A stretch of DNA of 64,000 nt from Methanoculleus chikugoensis (lineage in GTDB: Archaea; Halobacteriota; Methanomicrobia; Methanomicrobiales; Methanoculleaceae): positions 806,001-870,000 of the forward strand of contig NZ_AP019781.1 of assembly GCF_019669965.1 (NCBI RefSeq). Reading direction: 5' to 3'. The stretch's first letter is position 1, and each line of letters opens with the position of its first letter. The notes under the pieces were generated by a model. That model worked only from the letters and a program-made list of their open reading frames with translations, was not told the DNA's origin and searched no databases. The position numbers and the translations under genes were made by a program. Shown here piece after piece: positions 34,638 to 43,776 of the stretch.

Positions 34638-34946
34638 TCAGCTCTCCAGCACAATCTCAATGCCGATGTCTTTTGGAACCTGAATGCGCATCAGCTGGCG
34701 TAGCGCACGCTCGTCGGCATCGATGTCGATGAGCCTCTTGTGCACCCGCATCTGCCAGCGATCCCAGGTTGCGGTACCTTCGCCGTCAGGGCTCTTCCTG
34801 GTGGGGACCACGAGTTTCTTCGTGGGCAGCGGGATCGGACCTGCCAGATTGACGCCGGTACGCTCTGCTATCTCTTTGATCCGGTCGCAGACCATCTCGA
34901 TTTTTTCGAAATCAGTTCCGGAAAGACGTATTCTGGCCTTCTGCAT
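34638..34946 (-). CDS. rps10: Small-subunit ribosomal protein uS10
   Basis: The 102-residue protein reads [61 protein letters not shown] and [14 protein letters not shown], typical archaeal S10. ATG 34946 is used because [10 protein letters not shown] is the family start; a GTG/ATG 12 bases upstream adds MVVN. It follows EF-1alpha, the usual archaeal order. Confidence 0.94.
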   Translation of the reverse strand: MQKARIRLSGTDFEKIEMVCDRIKEIAERTGVNLAGPIPLPTKKLVVPTRKSPDGEGTATWDRWQMRVHKRLIDIDADERALRQLMRIQVPKDIGIEIVLES

Positions 34947-34976
34947 GTTAACCACCAAAAAATTATAGGTATCTTC

Positions 34977-36254
34977 TTATCTCATCTGCTTGGGTGTGAT
35001 GTCCATGCACACGCCTGCCGCAATGGTGGATCCCATATCACGGACCGCGAACCGCCCAAGCTGCGGGATCTCCTTGACCTTCTCGATGACCATGGGCTGG
35101 GTGGGCCGGATCTTGACGATTGCAGCGTCGCCGGTCTTGAGGAACGTGGGGTTCTCTTCCTTGACCTGGCCGGTCCGCGGGTCGAGTTTCTTCATGAGCT
35201 CAACGAAGGAGCATGCGATCTGGGCGGTGTGGCAGTGGAAGACCGGGGTGTAACCGACGGTCAGGGCGCTGGGGTGGTGGAGCACGACGATCTGAGCGAT
35301 GAACTCCTCTGCAACGGTCGGGGGTACGTCGGCGGGACCGCAGACGTCGCCACGGCGGATGTCGCCCTTGCCGATACCGCGGACGTTGAACCCGACGTTG
35401 TCGCCCGGAAGTGCCTGCGGGATCTCCTCGTGGTGCATCTCGATGGACTTGATCTCACCCTCTTTGTTCGCGGGCATGAAGCTGACCTTCATTCCCTTCT
35501 TCATGATACCGGTCTCGACACGGCCGACGGGGACGGTCCCGATACCGGAGATGGAGTAGACGTCCTGGATGGGGAGACGCATGGGCAGGTTCGTGGGCTT
35601 CTCGGGTTCGGTGAGCGCGTTGAGTGCGTCGAGCACCGTCGGGCCCTTGTACCAGGGAGTGTTCTCGCTGAGCTTCCCGATGTTGTCGCCGACGAACGAG
35701 CTCATCGGGATGAAGCTGATGGCGTCGGGCTTGTAACCGACCATCTTGAGCAGCTGGGAGAGCTGTTCCTTGACCTCGTTGAAGCGCTTCTCGTCGTACT
35801 TGACGACGTCCATCTTGTTGACGCCGATGATCAGCTGGTTGATGCCGAGCGTACGGGAGAGGAAGACGTGCTCCTTGGTCTGCTCCATCACGCCGTCGGG
35901 TGCGGCGACGACCAGCAGCGCGGCGTCTGCCTGGGATGCGCCCGTGATCATGTTCTTGACGAAGTCACGGTGGCCGGGGCAGTCCACGACGGTGAAGTAG
36001 TACTTGTCCGTGTCGAACCGCTTGTGGGCGATATCGATGGTGATACCACGCTCACGCTCTTCCTTGAGGCTGTCCATCACCCAGGCGAACTCGAAGGAGC
36101 CCTTGCCTTTGGATTCGGCCTCCTTCCTGAACGACTCGATGATGTGAGGCGGTACCGCTCCGGTCTCAAAGAGCAACCGACCGACGGTGGTAGACTTCCC
36201 GTGGTCGATGTGTCCGATTACTGCTAAATTCATGTGGGGCTTCTCAGCTGCCAT
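34977..36254 (-). CDS. tuf: Translation elongation factor EF-1alpha
   Basis: The 425-residue GTPase has the P-loop [20 protein letters not shown], the G3 motif [14 protein letters not shown] and the G4 motif GVNKMDVV. It delivers aminoacyl-tRNA to the ribosome. The ATG at 36254 ([15 protein letters not shown]) follows a GGAGGAT ribosome site; a longer frame upstream to 36608 has no family match. Confidence 0.95.
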   Translation of the reverse strand: MAAEKPHMNLAVIGHIDHGKSTTVGRLLFETGAVPPHIIESFRKEAESKGKGSFEFAWVMDSLKEERERGITIDIAHKRFDTDKYYFTVVDCPGHRDFVKNMITGASQADAALLVVAAPDGVMEQTKEHVFLSRTLGINQLIIGVNKMDVVKYDEKRFNEVKEQLSQLLKMVGYKPDAISFIPMSSFVGDNIGKLSENTPWYKGPTVLDALNALTEPEKPTNLPMRLPIQDVYSISGIGTVPVGRVETGIMKKGMKVSFMPANKEGEIKSIEMHHEEIPQALPGDNVGFNVRGIGKGDIRRGDVCGPADVPPTVAEEFIAQIVVLHHPSALTVGYTPVFHCHTAQIACSFVELMKKLDPRTGQVKEENPTFLKTGDAAIVKIRPTQPMVIEKVKEIPQLGRFAVRDMGSTIAAGVCMDITPKQMR

Positions 36255-36324
36255 AGTTTGTATCCTCCACTCAATAGGCGTGTCAGCTCGAACAGCCTGC
36301 TTATGCGAGTATCTTATACGTAGG

Positions 36325-36341
36325 ACGTCTTCCATATAAAG
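36325..36341 (-). promoter_or_regulatory. TATA region of the EF-1alpha operon
   Basis: On the minus strand a GCTTTATATGG stretch lies about 75-85 bases before the EF-1alpha start. It is the best TATA-like element in the gap, leaving a leader of about 50 bases. Confidence 0.4.
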
Positions 36342-36431
36342 CATTTCTATGCGCGCCAGTAGCGCGCACGCTTCAAAAAACCCCGGTAATCGACAGAATC
36401 TTATTCTCGGGAAATCTACGTTCCTCGTACC

Positions 36432-36734
36432 ATGAAGATACTTGAGTTTCACCGTGACGATGGAAGTGACCGGGTGAAGGTAGCATGCGCAGATCGCGAG
36501 GTCTCGGTTCACTCCCACTGTGGCTACTGCAGGCACTGTGCGGGTGTCCGGGTGGGCAAGCGGACGATCCCGACGCCGCAGCGCCAGGCTTTCTCCGGCG
36601 TTCAGCAAGGTGGAAATCCGGACGAGAACCTGCTCAACGCAGCCATGATGTTCAATACCCTTGTCCGGGACGGCACTGCTATCGAGTGCGATGATGACGC
36701 GGGCGAAGGGTTCGCTTCAATGTACCGCCGGTAG
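36432..36734 (+). CDS. Small Cys/His-containing protein of unknown function
   Basis: The 100-residue frame begins [19 protein letters not shown] and contains [12 protein letters not shown], a compact Cys-His cluster that could bind zinc or iron. No family was recognised. The coding case rests on its length, an in-frame start soon after a possible promoter, and the lack of a better gene on either strand. Possible roles (metal binding, regulation) are open. Confidence 0.5.
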   Translation: MKILEFHRDDGSDRVKVACADREVSVHSHCGYCRHCAGVRVGKRTIPTPQRQAFSGVQQGGNPDENLLNAAMMFNTLVRDGTAIECDDDAGEGFASMYRR

Positions 36735-36809
36735 ATCCCGGTGCCGGTTCTTCACCGGGGCGGTCATCGGCCTGTTACCGCCTCCGGCGCCGGCGCACGG
36801 GGCTATCCT

Positions 36810-37691
36810 TCACTCCTCCTCGGCAGGGTCGTTCTGCCCGAACTCTCTTCGGATCCCTTCTGCGAACCTGTCGTACCCGATCTCGTCCATCTGATCCGCG
36901 AGAAGCCGGCCGCTCCATGCGGTGCGGTAGACCCAGTAGACGATGCGGTCGACGACCTCGACGACCTCTTCTTCCGTCTCAACGGTGACGAGTTCTTTTC
37001 CCGTAGTGGGAGAGGCTCCGCGCCGGCCGCCGACCATGATCTGGTAGTGGGCGTACTCGGACTTCAGGAGGTGGTAGGGACAGGAGTGGATGCATATCCC
37101 GCACTGGACGCATTTGCTCTCGTCGAGAACCGATATGCCGTTCTTCAGTTTTATGGCGCATTCCCTGCAGTACTCCACGCAGGTGCCGCACCCCGTGCAG
37201 AGCCCCGGAGTGCGCAACGGCCGGATCCTGCCGATGATCCCGATGTCGTTGAGGAGCGGGCTGTTGCACATATGGGTGCAGCCGGAGATGGCGATGCGGA
37301 GCCGGATCGGGAGTTCTTTCCCGAAGACCCGCTCGTCGATCTTCCGGGCAAGGTCGATCGTCTCGCAGTTGGCGTACTTGCATCGCTCCGTGCCCGGACA
37401 GGCCATGACGTTGACGACTTCGTTCTGTTCCGCCCCGATGGGCGTCCCGTTCTTCTCGAGGGCTTTTGCGATCTTTGCGAGGTTGTCGGGGTTCACGTGC
37501 GGGATCTCCACGGTCTGGCGCATGGTGAGGTGGAGCGAGCCGTCACCGTACTTCTCGCTGATTTTTCCGAGTTGCTTGACCTGCGCCGCGGAGAGAACTC
37601 CTGCCGGAATCCGCAGCCGTACCGTCGCATAGTCTGCGTTTCGCTCGGTGATGATCCCTCCCCGGGAGTAGAGGGTATGGTCCTGTATCAT
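36810..37691 (-). CDS. Small dissimilatory sulfite reductase-like protein with ferredoxin domain
   Basis: The 293-residue protein has a ferredoxin-like half (RIPAGVLSAAQVKQLGKI, LTMRQTVEIPHV), then the siroheme/[4Fe-4S] ligands in ACPGTERCKYANC and SGCTHMCN, followed by two ferredoxin clusters, CTGCGTCVEYCREC and CVQCGICIHSCPYH. This is the layout of the small single-chain dsr-like proteins of methanogens. They are shorter than true sulfite reductases, and their substrate (sulfite, nitrite or another) is unresolved. It stands alone upstream of cobS on the same strand, 38 bases beyond the cobS-side boundary. Confidence 0.85.
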   Translation of the reverse strand: MIQDHTLYSRGGIITERNADYATVRLRIPAGVLSAAQVKQLGKISEKYGDGSLHLTMRQTVEIPHVNPDNLAKIAKALEKNGTPIGAEQNEVVNVMACPGTERCKYANCETIDLARKIDERVFGKELPIRLRIAISGCTHMCNSPLLNDIGIIGRIRPLRTPGLCTGCGTCVEYCRECAIKLKNGISVLDESKCVQCGICIHSCPYHLLKSEYAHYQIMVGGRRGASPTTGKELVTVETEEEVVEVVDRIVYWVYRTAWSGRLLADQMDEIGYDRFAEGIRREFGQNDPAEEE

Positions 37692-37728
37692 TCTACAGTA
37701 GTAGCGGCCGCCGGGATAAAAAAGGTGA

Positions 37729-38439
37729 TTACAGGAGGGCGAGGAGGAGAATGATCCCTGCCCGAACGATCTCGTTCGTCGCGCCGACGACGTCGCCGTT
37801 GACGCCGCAAAAAAGCCGTCGGGAGAGAGCGAGCATCAGTGCGGCGATGACGACCGTAGCGGCGAGGGCGAGCGCGATATTCGCCCGCGGCACCGGCAGC
37901 AGGAAGAGCGGCAGTGCGAGCAGGAAGGCCGGGACGACGAACCACGGTTTTGCAAACCCGTGGAGGTAGGAGTGAATCCCCTCCCGGAACGGCGCGCCGA
38001 GCGTGGTGAGCCAGGACATCGCGACCTTTGCGCAGACTTCGGCGATGAGGATGGCCGCCGGGAGGTGCGCGGCGGCCTGGAGCCCGGCGAACGCGAGAAG
38101 CGTGACGACGATCCCCGCCGCGACCGCTCCGGCGCCGGTCGTCCGGTCGGTCATGGCCGCGACCCTCTTCTCCCGGCTGCCGTGGGCCATAAGCCCGTCG
38201 CCGAAGTCCAGCAGGCCGTCGAAGTGGTTGCACCCGGAGAGGACGAGCACCGTCGCGAGAGCGACGACCGCACCCACTACGGGGGACGCTATCCAGCAGG
38301 TAATTCCGGCCGCTATCCCGCCGATGACGTACCCGGCGAGCGGGTAGAGGTAGGAGCGGCGGGCAAAGTGCTCGAACTCGACCGGTCTCCCGAGGGGGAG
38401 GGAGGTGCAGAACTGCAGGAGGGCGAGGACCGACTTCAC
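37729..38439 (-). CDS. cobS: Adenosylcobinamide-GDP ribazoletransferase (cobalamin synthase)
   Basis: The 236-residue integral membrane enzyme joins adenosylcobinamide-GDP to alpha-ribazole (phosphate). The signature GCNHFDGLLDFGDGLMAHGSR with AAMTDRTTGAGAV is clear, followed by several hydrophobic segments. Its start overlaps cobZ by four bases, so the two steps of lower-ligand attachment and dephosphorylation are encoded together. Cobamides are cofactors of the methanogen methyltransferase Mtr. Confidence 0.92.
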   Translation of the reverse strand: MKSVLALLQFCTSLPLGRPVEFEHFARRSYLYPLAGYVIGGIAAGITCWIASPVVGAVVALATVLVLSGCNHFDGLLDFGDGLMAHGSREKRVAAMTDRTTGAGAVAAGIVVTLLAFAGLQAAAHLPAAILIAEVCAKVAMSWLTTLGAPFREGIHSYLHGFAKPWFVVPAFLLALPLFLLPVPRANIALALAATVVIAALMLALSRRLFCGVNGDVVGATNEIVRAGIILLLALL

Positions 38440-38879
38440 ACCGATCCCATCGACTCGCTGTAAAGGCGCGACGTGCAGCCCGCGATCAGCCCGGCGACGG
38501 CGTCGTCGAGGAACGGCCCGAGGTTGCCCAGGATCCCCGGTTTCTTCTGGTCGTAGCGGGTGAACTCAAACCGCGCATAGGTCCCCCCGATCACCTCGGC
38601 GATGGCCATCCCGATGATCTCGTCGGAGAGGAGGAAGACCGGGTCGTCGGCGATCTCGGAGTCTTTCCGCTTTACGTAGAGTTCGTCCTCGAGCAGGAGG
38701 GCGCCGAGGAGGAGCGATGAAATGTTTGGGTCCTCCAGTGCCTTCCCGATCTTTGCGTCAAGCCTGCGCGCGGCCTCATCCGCCTCTATCCCGTGGGGAA
38801 CGTAGAGTTCCATCGCGGCAGCGACGATATCTCCCCTTACGATGCCCTTCTCTTCCAGTCTGCGCTCTATCTCGAACAT
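38436..38879 (-). CDS. cobZ: Alpha-ribazole phosphatase, archaeal CobZ type
   Basis: The 147-residue protein belongs to the phosphatidylglycerophosphatase A-like family: SDEIIGMAIAEVIGGTYARFEF and FLDDAVAGLIAGCTSRLYSE are its characteristic helices. In Methanosarcina mazei such a protein was shown to be the alpha-ribazole phosphatase that replaces bacterial CobC. The four-base overlap with cobS supports the same role here. Confidence 0.87.
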   Translation of the reverse strand: MFEIERRLEEKGIVRGDIVAAAMELYVPHGIEADEAARRLDAKIGKALEDPNISSLLLGALLLEDELYVKRKDSEIADDPVFLLSDEIIGMAIAEVIGGTYARFEFTRYDQKKPGILGNLGPFLDDAVAGLIAGCTSRLYSESMGSV

Positions 38880-39107
38880 TATTCAAGTATTAGGGTAGGG
38901 GAGGTATTTTGGAGTTTGGTATTAGCGATGGGCGCTCGCACCGTCCGGTTCGAGCAGCCGGAGCTGGAGCGGAGCACCGGGTGCGACCGCGACGCTCCGC
39001 CACACCCGGCCACTGCGCGCCCCCTCCACGCTCACGTCCGACCCCTGCCTTCCTCCCGCACGCCCCGACGGCAACCTCTTCTATTCTGCGGCGCCTACCC
39101 TGTAATA

Positions 39108-40124
39108 ATGTCTCATCCCTTCCTCTCAGAAGACCTGCAGATAAGGCCCGAGCGCCCGATGCTGGCACTCGTCCTCGGCAACACCATGCTCTCCACCGTC
39201 CCCGGCGTGTCGGGCGCAGGGCCGACCCCCGAAAAGACCCTGCTGACACCGAACCTGGACGCGGAGCTCGTCACGACCGGCGCGATCACGAGTGTCGCGG
39301 CCCGGCCGAACACCCCCACGGGGTGCCCGACGCCGGCGAGCATCACCCGGTCGATGGTGGAACTGACCGGGCTATGCCCCGTCATCATCAACGCGGGGCT
39401 CGCCCATACTCCCACCGTCCCCTGCCTTGACGTCTACGGGAGCCCCGGCGGCGATCCGAGAACGGAGGACGCAGTGCCGGAGGCGGCTGCCCTCTTCGAG
39501 CGGGGGGAGATGGTCGGCAGGCTTCTTGCTCAGTACAGCGACTTTTTGATGCTCGGGGAGTGCGTCCCCGGCGGCACCACCACCGCCCTCTGCGTTCTGC
39601 GGGCGCTCGGCTACGACGCCTCGGTCAGCAGCGCGTTTGCGAAGAACCCCCTCGGCCTGAAAGACACCATCTGCCGGGAAGCGCTCGCCCGGATCGACGC
39701 GACGGGTGCGAGAGGGCCTCTCGCGATCCTGCGTGCTGCGGGCGACCCTATGATGCCGGTTGCGGCGGGGATCGCGAGCACCTATACCGGCGACATCCTC
39801 TTTGCGGGCGGAACCCAGATGCTTGCCGTTGCGGCCGTCCTGAAAGCGCTCGGGAAACGGGTGCCGCACCTCGCGACGACGGTCTACGTCAGGGACGATC
39901 CGTCCGCCGGATTCGTCCGGTCGGTTGCCGATGTCGGCACCGCCGCATACTACGTCGACCCGAACTTCGCCGAGATCGGCCACGTCGGGCTCGCCCGCTA
40001 CTGCATCGGCGAGGTCAAGGAGGGTATGGGGGCCGGAGGAGCCCTGACGCTCGCCTACCTCATGGGTCACGAGCCCGAAGAGATCTCCCGAAAAGTCTTC
40101 GATTTCGTCAGGAAGTACTCCTGA
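39108..40124 (+). CDS. cobT: Archaeal nicotinate-nucleotide phosphoribosyltransferase (CobT)
   Basis: The 338-residue protein matches the archaeal CobT family (TIGR00303): MLALVLGNTMLSTVPGVSGAGP, GLAHTPTVPCLDVYGSPGGD and GECVPGGTTTALCVLRALGYD. It makes alpha-ribazole phosphate from nicotinate mononucleotide and a benzimidazole-type base. ATG 39108 is the family start; an upstream extension to 38793 is only antisense to cobZ. Divergent from cobS-cobZ, it completes a small lower-ligand cluster. Confidence 0.9.
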   Translation: MSHPFLSEDLQIRPERPMLALVLGNTMLSTVPGVSGAGPTPEKTLLTPNLDAELVTTGAITSVAARPNTPTGCPTPASITRSMVELTGLCPVIINAGLAHTPTVPCLDVYGSPGGDPRTEDAVPEAAALFERGEMVGRLLAQYSDFLMLGECVPGGTTTALCVLRALGYDASVSSAFAKNPLGLKDTICREALARIDATGARGPLAILRAAGDPMMPVAAGIASTYTGDILFAGGTQMLAVAAVLKALGKRVPHLATTVYVRDDPSAGFVRSVADVGTAAYYVDPNFAEIGHVGLARYCIGEVKEGMGAGGALTLAYLMGHEPEEISRKVFDFVRKYS

Positions 40125-40163
40125 GGGAAGGACTATTTACCCTTTTACATCCATCTATAAGCA

Positions 40164-40718
40164 ATGCTTCCACTCTATGTGGTCAACAATTACGGGCAGT
40201 TCAATCATCTGATCCTCCGGACGCTCCGTGACATGGAGATCGAAGCCACGATGATCTCAAATGAGACGCCGCCGGCCGAGGTCGCCCGGGGCTGCCGGGG
40301 AGTCATCCTCGGTGGCGGCCCGACCCTTGCGCGTGCCGGCGTCGCCTCTGCCTACATTGACCTCGGTCTCCCCGTCCTCGGGATCTGTCTTGGGCTGCAC
40401 ATCATGGCGACGGCCCGTGGGGGCGCGATCCGCCGGGGTGCGAGCGGCGGGTTCGGTGCCGTCGAGGTCGAGATCCTCGAACAGAGTTCCCTTCTCCAGG
40501 GCTACCCCGACCGGATACGGGTATGGGCATCGCACGCGGACGAGGTCTCGGTTGTGCCGGAAGGGTTTGTCCGGCTTGCAGGATCGTCCATCTGCGACGT
40601 GGAAGCGATCGCATCTCCCGGTGAACACCTCTACGGGATCCAGTGGCACCCGGAGGTCAGCCATACCGTCAACGGAAGGCTTCTCTTTGAGAATTTTGAC
40701 AGGATATGCTCGGAGTAG
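40164..40718 (+). CDS. guaAA: GMP synthase, glutamine amidotransferase subunit
   Basis: The 184-residue class I amidotransferase has the catalytic Cys in VLGICLGLHIMA and the His-Glu pair in GIQWHPEVSH. YVVNNYGQFNHLILRTL and GGGPTLARAG fit the separate small GMP synthase subunit of archaea, which passes ammonia to the GuaAB ATPase subunit (not in this window). A TATA-like ACTATTTACC lies about 30 bases upstream. Its end overlaps the next gene by 13 bases. Confidence 0.92.
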   Translation: MLPLYVVNNYGQFNHLILRTLRDMEIEATMISNETPPAEVARGCRGVILGGGPTLARAGVASAYIDLGLPVLGICLGLHIMATARGGAIRRGASGGFGAVEVEILEQSSLLQGYPDRIRVWASHADEVSVVPEGFVRLAGSSICDVEAIASPGEHLYGIQWHPEVSHTVNGRLLFENFDRICSE

Positions 40719-41248
40719 ATGACGTTGCGGCTCAACTCGGGTCGATTGGATTCCGTTGCAGGGGATGCGGCGGCTGCTGCCGGCGGGTCGCGGAGGACTC
40801 GAACCTCGTGCTGGTGAGTCCTGCCGAGGTCCGGGCAATCATGGCGGCGACCGGTATGGCCTGGGACGAGGTTGCCGAGCCCTATCCCGACTTCATCGGT
40901 GCCGATGGCGGCGGGGAGTACACTCTTGCATGGTGCCTCAGGCGAACGGTCGATGCCTGCATCTTCCTCCGGGACGGGCGGTGCTCGATCTATGCTCACC
41001 GCCCCTGGATCTGCCGCACCTATCCGTTCATGCTGGTGGACGACGACCTCGCGGTATCGGAGTGTCCCGGCCTCGGTGCGCGGTTCTCCCCCTGCGATGC
41101 GCGCGATGCGGCGACCGACCTCTGCAGGCGGCAGGCCGCCGAGACGGTGGAGGAGGCCGGTATCCGCGCCGTCTTCCATGAAGCGGTGGTGCCGCCGGGG
41201 AAGCGCGCCGTGATCGACAGCGAGGGCGTGAAGGTGCTCCATGACTGA
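40706..41248 (+). CDS. YkgJ-family cysteine-cluster protein
   Basis: The 180-residue protein has the family's CRGCGGCCRRVAED near 18-31 and GRCSIYAHRPWICRTYPFML near 92-112, so it is likely a zinc or Fe-S protein. The function of the family is unsettled. It overlaps both neighbours (guaAA by 13 bases, the TraB gene by 8), so the three are one transcript. Confidence 0.87.
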   Translation: MLGVDDVAAQLGSIGFRCRGCGGCCRRVAEDSNLVLVSPAEVRAIMAATGMAWDEVAEPYPDFIGADGGGEYTLAWCLRRTVDACIFLRDGRCSIYAHRPWICRTYPFMLVDDDLAVSECPGLGARFSPCDARDAATDLCRRQAAETVEEAGIRAVFHEAVVPPGKRAVIDSEGVKVLHD

Positions 41249-42437
41249 GATCCGTCTCGTCGGGACGGCCCACGTCTCGCAGAAGAGCGTTGAGGAGGTT
41301 CGATCCGCCATCGAAGAGTTCCAGCCCGATATCGTCGGCGTCGAGCTTGACCGGGGAAGATTCATATCGCTCACCCAGGAGACGGCCGAACCCTCGGTGG
41401 CGGAGATCCTGAAAGGCGGGAACTTCGGCCAGCTCCTCGTTCAGTGGGTGCTCACCTACATCCAGCAACGAATCGGCGCAGAAACCGGCGTGAAGCCCGG
41501 TGCCGAGATGATCGCCGCCATCGAGGAGGCTGAAGCACACCAGAAGCCTGTGGCGCTCATCGACCGGGATATCCGGATCACGCTTGCCCGGTTCTGGGGC
41601 AAGATGGGTATCTGGGAGAAGATCAAACTCGTCGGAGCCCTGATCTACTCGCTTGTGAGCGTCGAGGGCGAGAAGATCGATGTTGACGAGTTCACGGACC
41701 AGGACGTCGTGAGCGCCGCGATGGAGGAGTTCCGGAAGTTCTCTCCCCGGGGCGCCCAGGCCCTGATCGACGAACGGGACGCCTATCTGGCCCACCAGGT
41801 CCTGATGCTCACCGGCCGGTACGAGCGGGTACTTGTCGTCGTCGGCGCCGGGCATATCCAGGGCGTGCAACGCTACCTGGACGCCCCGGAGATGTTGCCG
41901 CCGCTCCCGACCCTGACCGCCGGGGTGAAGAGTCTGCCGTGGGCGAAGATCATCGGGGCTGCCGTCACCCTCCTCTTCCTCCTCCTGATCGCCGCGATAG
42001 CGTTCTCGGGCGTGGGGATTGACGTCCTGCTGACCGCTCTCCTCTACTGGATCGTGATCAACGGCGTCCTGAGCGCCGTATTCGCGCTTGCAGCCGGCGG
42101 ACACCCTCTCTCGGCTGCCACGGCGTTTGCGGTCTCCTGGCTGACGTCGCTCAACCCGCTGCTTGCGGCAGGATGGTTCGCCGCCATCGTCGAGGCAAAG
42201 ATTCGCAAACCTGCTATCGGGGATTTCCGGCAGATCATCGCTGCCGAGACCTTCTCGGAGATGCGGCGGATCCCGCTCTTCCGGGTAGTGCTGGTTGCAG
42301 CTCTCACGAACGTGGGGAGCACGCTCGGGACAATCACGTACTTCCTGTTCATCTTCCCGATCCTTGGGGTCGATCCGATGGTGGTCATCACCGACGGCTT
42401 CTCGAACATGCTCCAGATGATACTGGGCCTCTTCTAG
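41241..42437 (+). CDS. TraB/PrgY-family membrane protein
   Basis: The 398-residue protein has an N-terminal TraB domain (LVGTAHVSQKSVEEV, VGVELDRGRF, VVVGAGHIQGVQRYL), with the GxxH and ExxxR residues proposed for a metalloprotease-like site. A C-terminal half of about four hydrophobic helices follows. Its work in archaea is unknown; enterococcal PrgY limits a peptide pheromone. It ends the guaAA-YkgJ-TraB set. Confidence 0.87.
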   Translation: MTEIRLVGTAHVSQKSVEEVRSAIEEFQPDIVGVELDRGRFISLTQETAEPSVAEILKGGNFGQLLVQWVLTYIQQRIGAETGVKPGAEMIAAIEEAEAHQKPVALIDRDIRITLARFWGKMGIWEKIKLVGALIYSLVSVEGEKIDVDEFTDQDVVSAAMEEFRKFSPRGAQALIDERDAYLAHQVLMLTGRYERVLVVVGAGHIQGVQRYLDAPEMLPPLPTLTAGVKSLPWAKIIGAAVTLLFLLLIAAIAFSGVGIDVLLTALLYWIVINGVLSAVFALAAGGHPLSAATAFAVSWLTSLNPLLAAGWFAAIVEAKIRKPAIGDFRQIIAAETFSEMRRIPLFRVVLVAALTNVGSTLGTITYFLFIFPILGVDPMVVITDGFSNMLQMILGLF

Positions 42438-42513
42438 GGCGGCCTTTCTGCTGGAGCCCTCCCCTCATCCGTTTCCCCAAGGTATTTAGGCCGGGAGTGC
42501 CCACCATCGTTGC

Positions 42514-43044
42514 ATGAGTCCGATTGGTGGAACGGTCAATCTCGGTGTCACCGTGATACGGAGCAGGCACAGCGTGCGGAAGTACAAGGACAATCCCATT
42601 GAGGAGAAGATCATCAAAGACGCCCTGGACTGCGCGCGCCTTGCTCCGACCGCACGAAACGAGCAGCCCTGGCTTTTCGGGACGGTCCAGAGCCGCGAGA
42701 CGCTGCGGGCGATTGCCGATCTCGCCGAGAACGCCAGGTTTATCGCCGATGCGCCGATCTGTTTCGTCGTCTTCGGGAAGCGGGATGCAAAGTATTACCT
42801 CGAAGACTGCTGTGCGGCGACGATGCAGCTCCTCCTCGCGCTCCAGGCATGGGGTGTCGGAACCTGCTGGGTGGCGGGGGAGAAGAAGGATTACGCCGAG
42901 GACGTCCGGAAACTTCTCAACGTCCCGGAGGAGTATACGCTTGTATCGCTCGTGCCTGCAGGATACCCCGAGGAGATCCAGATAAAGACGAAGAAGTTTC
43001 TTGACGAGGTCACGTTCTTCGAGCGCTACGAGGAAGAAGAGTAG
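42514..43044 (+). CDS. Nitroreductase-family flavoprotein
   Basis: The 176-residue FMN protein contains VIRSRHSVRKYKDNPIEEKI, LAPTARNEQPWLFGTV and WGVGTCWVAGEKKDYAEDV, the family's FMN phosphate and isoalloxazine contacts. The physiological substrate is not known. A TATA-like GGTATTTAGG sits about 35 bases before the start. Confidence 0.87.
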   Translation: MSPIGGTVNLGVTVIRSRHSVRKYKDNPIEEKIIKDALDCARLAPTARNEQPWLFGTVQSRETLRAIADLAENARFIADAPICFVVFGKRDAKYYLEDCCAATMQLLLALQAWGVGTCWVAGEKKDYAEDVRKLLNVPEEYTLVSLVPAGYPEEIQIKTKKFLDEVTFFERYEEEE

Positions 43045-43082
43045 GATCGTATAACGGAACTTCTTTTTTCACGCCTTCTTCT

Positions 43083-43679
43083 TCATCCGTCGCTCTGCTT
43101 TGCCGGACAGTAGGGGCAGAGGGCGTTTGGGACGTCGTCGGCCTTCTCCCTGACCGGGCAGAGGTACTCCCCGTTCCTGACTTCGACCTCGAACCCGCCG
43201 GGAAACGGCGTTCCCACGGGGTGGGCGGGGCGGTCGAGGACGAAGATGTTGAAGGCGGCGAGGAGGAAGTAGAGGAGTTCGAGGTGCCGCTCCTCCTCGC
43301 CTCCGGCAAGGCACGTCTTCTCGACCATGTCGCAGAAGTCCCGGTATTCCCCCGGGAGCGGCCTCTCCCCGTCTTCCAGATCTCCCCGGCGGGCGGCGGA
43401 GATGAGGGTATGGTGCGTCTCGAAGATCTGCTCCATCACGCTCGGGTAGAGCCGGCGCCGGTATCCGGCGGGGACGGACCGGAGGTCGCGCTCCACCCGC
43501 GCCCGCATCTCCTGGAGGTCGAAGAGCGAGTAGCCGGACACCTCCCGGTAGAGGATCGTCGTGAGTTCTCTCCTGGTCCCTGCCGACCGCAGGCGGGCGC
43601 AGACCCGGCGGACATCTCCCCTTGTGCTCATCGCATCTCGGAGATATGATTGTGCCTGCAGATGCATCAGTCCTTTCAT
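43083..43679 (-). CDS. DUF2115 (UPF0305) protein
   Basis: The 198-residue protein resembles the methanogen DUF2115 family, with MEQIFETHHTLI in the middle, FNIFVLDRPAHPVGTPFPGG, and a C-terminal CPVREK...CPYCPAKQ set of cysteines that may bind metal. Its function is unknown. It is divergent from amtB and its promoter must lie in the shared 97-base gap with the NrpR-type site. Confidence 0.72.
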   Translation of the reverse strand: MKGLMHLQAQSYLRDAMSTRGDVRRVCARLRSAGTRRELTTILYREVSGYSLFDLQEMRARVERDLRSVPAGYRRRLYPSVMEQIFETHHTLISAARRGDLEDGERPLPGEYRDFCDMVEKTCLAGGEEERHLELLYFLLAAFNIFVLDRPAHPVGTPFPGGFEVEVRNGEYLCPVREKADDVPNALCPYCPAKQSDG

Positions 43680-43699
43680 GCCGTACGCAGGCTGTGGAA

Positions 43700-43732
43700 A
43701 AAATTATATGCATTGGAAGGAATCTTCCTTCC
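43700..43732 (+). promoter_or_regulatory. amtB promoter with double NrpR-type operator
   Basis: A TATA-like AAATTATATG lies at 43701-43710. It is followed at once by the palindrome GGAAGGAATCTTCCTTCC (43715-43732). This reads as two overlapping GGAA-N6-TTCC sites, the operator recognised by the nitrogen repressor NrpR in Methanococcus maripaludis. The placement on the expected transcription start suits repression when nitrogen is plentiful. Confidence 0.65.
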
Positions 43733-43776
43733 GATGAATGACGAGAACAGTTTGTGGGTGAGCCGGGGGCCGGGGC

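Noticed and set aside
34740-36227. A 495-residue open frame on the plus strand
   Set aside because: It is antisense to EF-1alpha and uS10; composition is rich in Asp, Val and Gly and it has no family motif.
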